This document shows positions 60,934 through 64,000 of a stretch of DNA of 64,000 nt, one piece after another. The stretch lies in the NCBI GenBank assembly GCA_964486335.1, contig CAZAMB010000001.1, positions 124,001 through 188,000 of the forward strand, written 5' to 3'. This DNA is from CAZAMB01 sp964486335 (GTDB lineage Bacteria > Planctomycetota > Phycisphaerae > UBA1845). The position numbers and the translations under genes were made by a program. Numbering within the stretch: the first letter of the stretch is position 1; every line of letters begins with the position of its first letter. Below the pieces are notes generated by a model. It searched no databases. It worked only from the letters and a program-made list of their open reading frames with translations, and was not told the origin of the DNA.

Positions 60934-62055
60934 ATGAACTGCAAACACCATCACCACGCCCATGAATCGCCCGGACACGACGCCTGGCTCGACGCGCCGC
61001 CGATCCGGGCGATGAACCTGCCCGGTAACGAATCCGTCGCGGACCTCATCGACAACGCTTACGCCCACAGCGGCTTCAACGGTCGGCGACTGGCCGAGGG
61101 CGCGCAGCTTTATCGCCGAATGATCGACTCCAACGCCACCGTGGCCATGACCGTCGCGGGGGCGATGACGCCGATCGGCATGGGCGGCGCGTTTCTCACG
61201 TTGATCGAGCGCGGCTTCGTCGACTTCTTGATCGCCACCGGCGCGAACCTCTACCACGATCTGCACCTCGCCTACGGTTTTCCGATGGTGCAGGGCAGCC
61301 CCGACGTGGACGACAACGCGCTGGCCGAGGACGGCGTCGCGCGAATCTACGACGTCTTCATCGGCGAGGAAGACACCCTGATGGCCACCGACAACCGCGT
61401 GCTCGAGCTGCTCGCGGGGTTCGACTTCAACAAGCCGTTTTCAACCGCCGCGATGCACCATCACATGGGCAAGGCGCTGTGGGACAAGGCGCCGCATCCG
61501 GAGCAGTCGCTTGTCGCGGTCGCGGCCAAGTACGACGTGCCGATCTACACGTCGTCGCCCGGCGATTCGTCGATCGGTATGAACCTCATTATTCCGCATC
61601 TCTTCGACAAGCCGGTGATGCTCAACCCGGTGCTCGACATCATCGAGACGGCCGCGATCGTCCGCGACGCCGACTTGAACGGCGTGGTAGAGATCGGCGG
61701 CGGATCGCCAAAGAACTTTTATCTTCAGACCCAGCCGACGCTGCACCAGATTCTGATGGACACCTCCAAAGGCGGGCACGATTTCTTCCTGCAGCTCACC
61801 ACCGACGCGCCGCACTGGGGCGGACTCTCCGGCGCGACGCCCGGCGAGGCGAGAAGCTGGGGCAAGGTCAAGGACGCCTTCGTCAACAACGTCGTCGTCT
61901 ACTCCTGCGCCTCGATCACGTTTCCGCTCATCGCCCAATACGCCCTCAGCCGCTGCCAGCCGCGCACGCATCGCCGACTGTTCAACCGTCTCGAAAAAAT
62001 GACGGAGGAGTTGCGGGCAGCAGCCAAGAAATCTCGTACGGCGAATGGCAAGTAG
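60934..62055 (+). CDS. Deoxyhypusine-synthase-like enzyme
   Basis: A 373-residue protein of the deoxyhypusine synthase fold. Motifs: TVAGAMTPIGMGG (about 70-83), FLIATGANLYHDLH (about 97-110), TSSPGDSSIGMN (about 207-218), and EIGGGSPKNFYLQT with Lys260, the candidate catalytic lysine. Bacterial homologues lack a hypusine target and many are homospermidine synthases or related polyamine aminobutyl/aminopropyl transferases. A neighbouring ureohydrolase supports polyamine work. A His-rich N-terminus (CKHHHHAHE) is visible. No SD is obvious; possibly a leaderless or weakly initiated gene. Confidence 0.88.
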   Translation: MNCKHHHHAHESPGHDAWLDAPPIRAMNLPGNESVADLIDNAYAHSGFNGRRLAEGAQLYRRMIDSNATVAMTVAGAMTPIGMGGAFLTLIERGFVDFLIATGANLYHDLHLAYGFPMVQGSPDVDDNALAEDGVARIYDVFIGEEDTLMATDNRVLELLAGFDFNKPFSTAAMHHHMGKALWDKAPHPEQSLVAVAAKYDVPIYTSSPGDSSIGMNLIIPHLFDKPVMLNPVLDIIETAAIVRDADLNGVVEIGGGSPKNFYLQTQPTLHQILMDTSKGGHDFFLQLTTDAPHWGGLSGATPGEARSWGKVKDAFVNNVVVYSCASITFPLIAQYALSRCQPRTHRRLFNRLEKMTEELRAAAKKSRTANGK

Positions 62056-62728
62056 CGAAAGTATCAACGCAGCAGCTGTTTCGACGAGACTTCGCGGATT
62101 TTGGGGTCTGGCTGCAGCGTGCGCTGCGCTGGCCATGATCGTCAATCTGGCGGCGTCAAATGACTGGTGCTTCGCCAGCGTTACAACGGCGGTCGTCGCA
62201 GCAACCATGGCGACGATCGCACTCATCATCCTGCGAAAGACTCGTTATCCTGAAACAACAATACGGAGGATCGGCTTTCTGCTCATCCTTGTCCTTGGCG
62301 TTGGCGTCGGGCTTTCATTTCGCCTGACGGAGGCCGAGGCTTTCCGCTTGGTTTTTCTTTCGAACAAACCTGAAGGCGCATCGCAAGTCGTCGCGGACCG
62401 GCATTATTCAGGTGGACCCGGCGACTCAATCCTCTTTCTCGAGTTCAGTGCGAATGAGAGCGTGTTCCAGGAACTGCTATCGCATCAAAAGTTTGTCCGC
62501 GATCTGGGGATCGAACAGGAGTGGCTGGATCGGCAGTCTTATGATCGGAAAAGGAACTTTTGGAGCTTTGTTTTTGGTGGGTTACTCCCGGACGACCATG
62601 CATGGCGCATCCGACCTATTTCAAACCGGATTGAAGTGTACCGAGGCGGTGACGGCATTTGCCCGCGCATTACAGTGCTCCGGGATGATGGTGCCCAGAA
62701 GACCTATGTGCTGTATAGTTTCGGGTAG
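62045..62728 (+). CDS. Membrane protein of unknown function
   Basis: A 227-residue protein with three helices (about 20-38, 45-63, 76-92) and a 130-residue soluble C-terminal part. Begins 11 nt inside the DHS-like gene, same strand. No family recognised. Confidence 0.55.
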   Translation: MASSESINAAAVSTRLRGFWGLAAACAALAMIVNLAASNDWCFASVTTAVVAATMATIALIILRKTRYPETTIRRIGFLLILVLGVGVGLSFRLTEAEAFRLVFLSNKPEGASQVVADRHYSGGPGDSILFLEFSANESVFQELLSHQKFVRDLGIEQEWLDRQSYDRKRNFWSFVFGGLLPDDHAWRIRPISNRIEVYRGGDGICPRITVLRDDGAQKTYVLYSFG

Positions 62729-62815
62729 TCGGAGGATCGAAGGTTCAGGTTTAATTTTTGACGGCGTGAGGCGGTCGGGCAAACGAAGGACCACCGATTG
62801 GAGTAAGCCCCCTGT

Positions 62816-62837
62816 ATCCCCCTTTGAAAAGGGGGGA
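62816..62837. repeat. C-rich/G-rich inverted repeat
   Basis: CCCCCTTTG and an AAAAGGGGGG block pair as a short hairpin (62818-62836). This phrase recurs in intergenic regions of many bacteria. Confidence 0.5.
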
Positions 62838-62924
62838 GGCGAGTGACGGCGCAGGCTGACTCCCGAGAGTCGCTGCACGATATCAGCGGCACATGGTGAA
62901 TTCATCGTTGAAAAAGGAGTTTCA

Positions 62925-63827
62925 TTGAGCGAGACGATACCCAGCAACTTTCTAGGCTTGGCGGCGAAATACAGCGACTACACGCGCGCGAAGTTCGCCG
63001 TGCTGCCGATCCCGTATGATTCGACGACGAGTTTTCAGACCGGCACGCGCGAGGGCCCCGCGGCGATCATTCGCGCGTCGCAGCAGGTGGAATTGTTCGA
63101 TGAAGAACTCGAGGACGAGTTTTACAAGGCCGGCGTTGCCACGCTCGATCCGATCGCCCCGAACATGGCCGGCCCGAAGGAGATGCACGAGGACATTTTC
63201 GCCGTCGCGCGGCGCGTGGTGCGGGACGGCAAGTTTTTGCTCGGATTGGGCGGTGAGCACAGCATCACATCGGGCCTCTTCCGCGCGGTAATGGGCAAGC
63301 ACAAGAAGCTGTCGATTCTCCAGATCGACGCTCATCTCGACCTTCGCGACGAGTGGGAAGGATCGCCCTATTCCCACGCGAGCGTGATGCGTCGATGTCT
63401 CGACCTCGGGGCCTCGCTCGTCTCCGTCGGGATACGCAACGTTTCGCTCGATGAGCACAAATTTCTGAAGAGCGGCGCAGGCTCGAACCGGCGCAAACAC
63501 GCCGTCGAGGTCGTCACCGCGCGGCAGTGTCACATGGACGACGACTGGGTCGATCGGGTGCTTGGGTCGCTCGGCAAGACCGTCTACGTCACGATCGACA
63601 TCGACGGCTTCGATCCGGCCTACGCGCCCGGAACCGGCACGCCCGAACCCGGAGGACTTAACTGGTACGACGTGACCGGATTGCTTCGACTCGTCGCAGC
63701 CGAGAAACGGATCGTCGCGGCGGACATTGTCGAGGTAATGCCCATCCCCGGCCAAGCAGTGACCGAATTCCTGGCGGCGCGACTGGCGTATAAACTGCTG
63801 TGTTACGTTCAATGTGAAACGGCGTGA
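62925..63827 (+). CDS. speB: Agmatinase / ureohydrolase
   Basis: A 300-residue arginase-fold enzyme. Mn ligands are seen in GGEHSIT (about 109-115), DAHLDLRDEW (about 135-144) and DIDGFDPAYAPGTGTPEPGG (about 225-244). It hydrolyses a guanidino substrate, probably agmatine or aminopropylagmatine, giving a polyamine and urea. TTG start at 62925 with AAGGAG 6-7 nt upstream. It fits with the DHS-like gene. Confidence 0.9.
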   Translation: MSETIPSNFLGLAAKYSDYTRAKFAVLPIPYDSTTSFQTGTREGPAAIIRASQQVELFDEELEDEFYKAGVATLDPIAPNMAGPKEMHEDIFAVARRVVRDGKFLLGLGGEHSITSGLFRAVMGKHKKLSILQIDAHLDLRDEWEGSPYSHASVMRRCLDLGASLVSVGIRNVSLDEHKFLKSGAGSNRRKHAVEVVTARQCHMDDDWVDRVLGSLGKTVYVTIDIDGFDPAYAPGTGTPEPGGLNWYDVTGLLRLVAAEKRIVAADIVEVMPIPGQAVTEFLAARLAYKLLCYVQCETA

Positions 63828-64000
63828 CCTTCGACCGCAGTGAGACGTTGCCCGATAAAGTGTTGGAAGAATGGCGTTGAGTTTGGCATTCAGTTCGTGG
63901 GGCCTCTGTCGTTTGCCGAGATGCCACCTGATGAATCGCCAGGTACCCGATGCTGTATTCAGGCGGAATCGGTCGTCATTATCGGAACTCAGCTCGAACC
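63828..64000 (+). other. Window end, possible partial gene
   Basis: A frame opening at ATG 63871 stays open to the right edge (43 codons, MALSLAFSSWGLCR...), without SD or recognisable motif. It may or may not be a gene. Confidence 0.15.

Noticed and set aside
1..64000. tRNA or rRNA genes
   Set aside because: No cloverleaf-like sequence with T-loop and no rRNA signature was recognised in the intergenic regions by reading.

Overview
The window looks like a chromosomal segment of a GC-rich Planctomycetota bacterium, possibly a Phycisphaerae-like lineage; this is inferred from gene content, with no rRNA present. The signs are secreted beta-helix proteins ending in dockerin-like tails, a small zinc-ribbon membrane family, FHA and LysM proteins, a MqnD-type (futalosine) menaquinone gene, EF-P, an exosortase inside an exopolysaccharide operon and a simplified type II secretion/pilus cluster. 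Most of the window is single-copy housekeeping or envelope genes with short intergenic gaps. I see no tRNA, rRNA, CRISPR array or insertion sequence.

Layout. 1-400: start of a cysteine synthase running off the left edge. 750-3115: decayed RHS polymorphic-toxin tips and a broken gene. 3.1-6.8 kb: two secreted, repeat-rich probable lipoproteins. 6.9-9.8 kb: TatD nuclease, an unusual TPR/zinc-ribbon/YggX-like protein and a double-FHA protein. 9.9-13.1 kb: a beta-helix dockerin-tailed protein and a LysM lipoprotein with a good sigma70-type promoter. 13.2-20.1 kb: RecG, two tandem zinc-ribbon membrane paralogues, MnmA carrying a repeat-derived insert, a GT9 glycosyltransferase and MqnD. 20.1-21.4 kb, minus strand: a small membrane ORF, a UGA-containing SelW-like selenoprotein and a secreted DUF2092-like protein. 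21.6-28.5 kb: a WecA-type transferase, EF-P, then Wza-like export protein, exosortase and Wzc-like tyrosine kinase. 28.5-33.5 kb, minus strand: QueE, two secreted proteins and a second UGA-containing gene, an ArsC-family selenoprotein. 33.7-39.4 kb: a hemerythrin-like protein, then ATPase, two GspF paralogues and three prepilin-like proteins. 39.8-49 kb: DinB, a second dockerin-tailed beta-helix protein, NadC, an SGNH hydrolase, an MsbA-like ABC exporter and a prolyl oligopeptidase. 49-52.1 kb: a very unusual 1020-residue fusion of an indolepyruvate:ferredoxin oxidoreductase beta-type domain with a complete ADP-forming acyl-CoA synthetase. 52.2-60.6 kb: VOC and DUF1579 proteins, HutI, a GDP-fucose-synthase-like epimerase and an NfeD/NfeD/FloA membrane operon. 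60.9-63.8 kb: a deoxyhypusine-synthase-like enzyme and a ureohydrolase, probably polyamine metabolism.

Main discoveries. Two genes that ordinary ORF calling truncates become complete thioredoxin-fold proteins if an in-frame UGA is read as selenocysteine: a SelW/Rdx protein with a CxxU motif (20318-20554) and an ArsC-family protein with a UGTS motif (33141-33506). Each has a Shine-Dalgarno-like sequence and a hairpin with its apical loop 21-23 nt downstream of the UGA, as expected of a bacterial SECIS. The organism is therefore predicted to decode selenocysteine; the machinery is not in this window. Other points of note are the IorB-acyl-CoA synthetase fusion, the low-complexity insert inside MnmA, the non-canonical EF-P loop and the TPR/YggX-like fusion.
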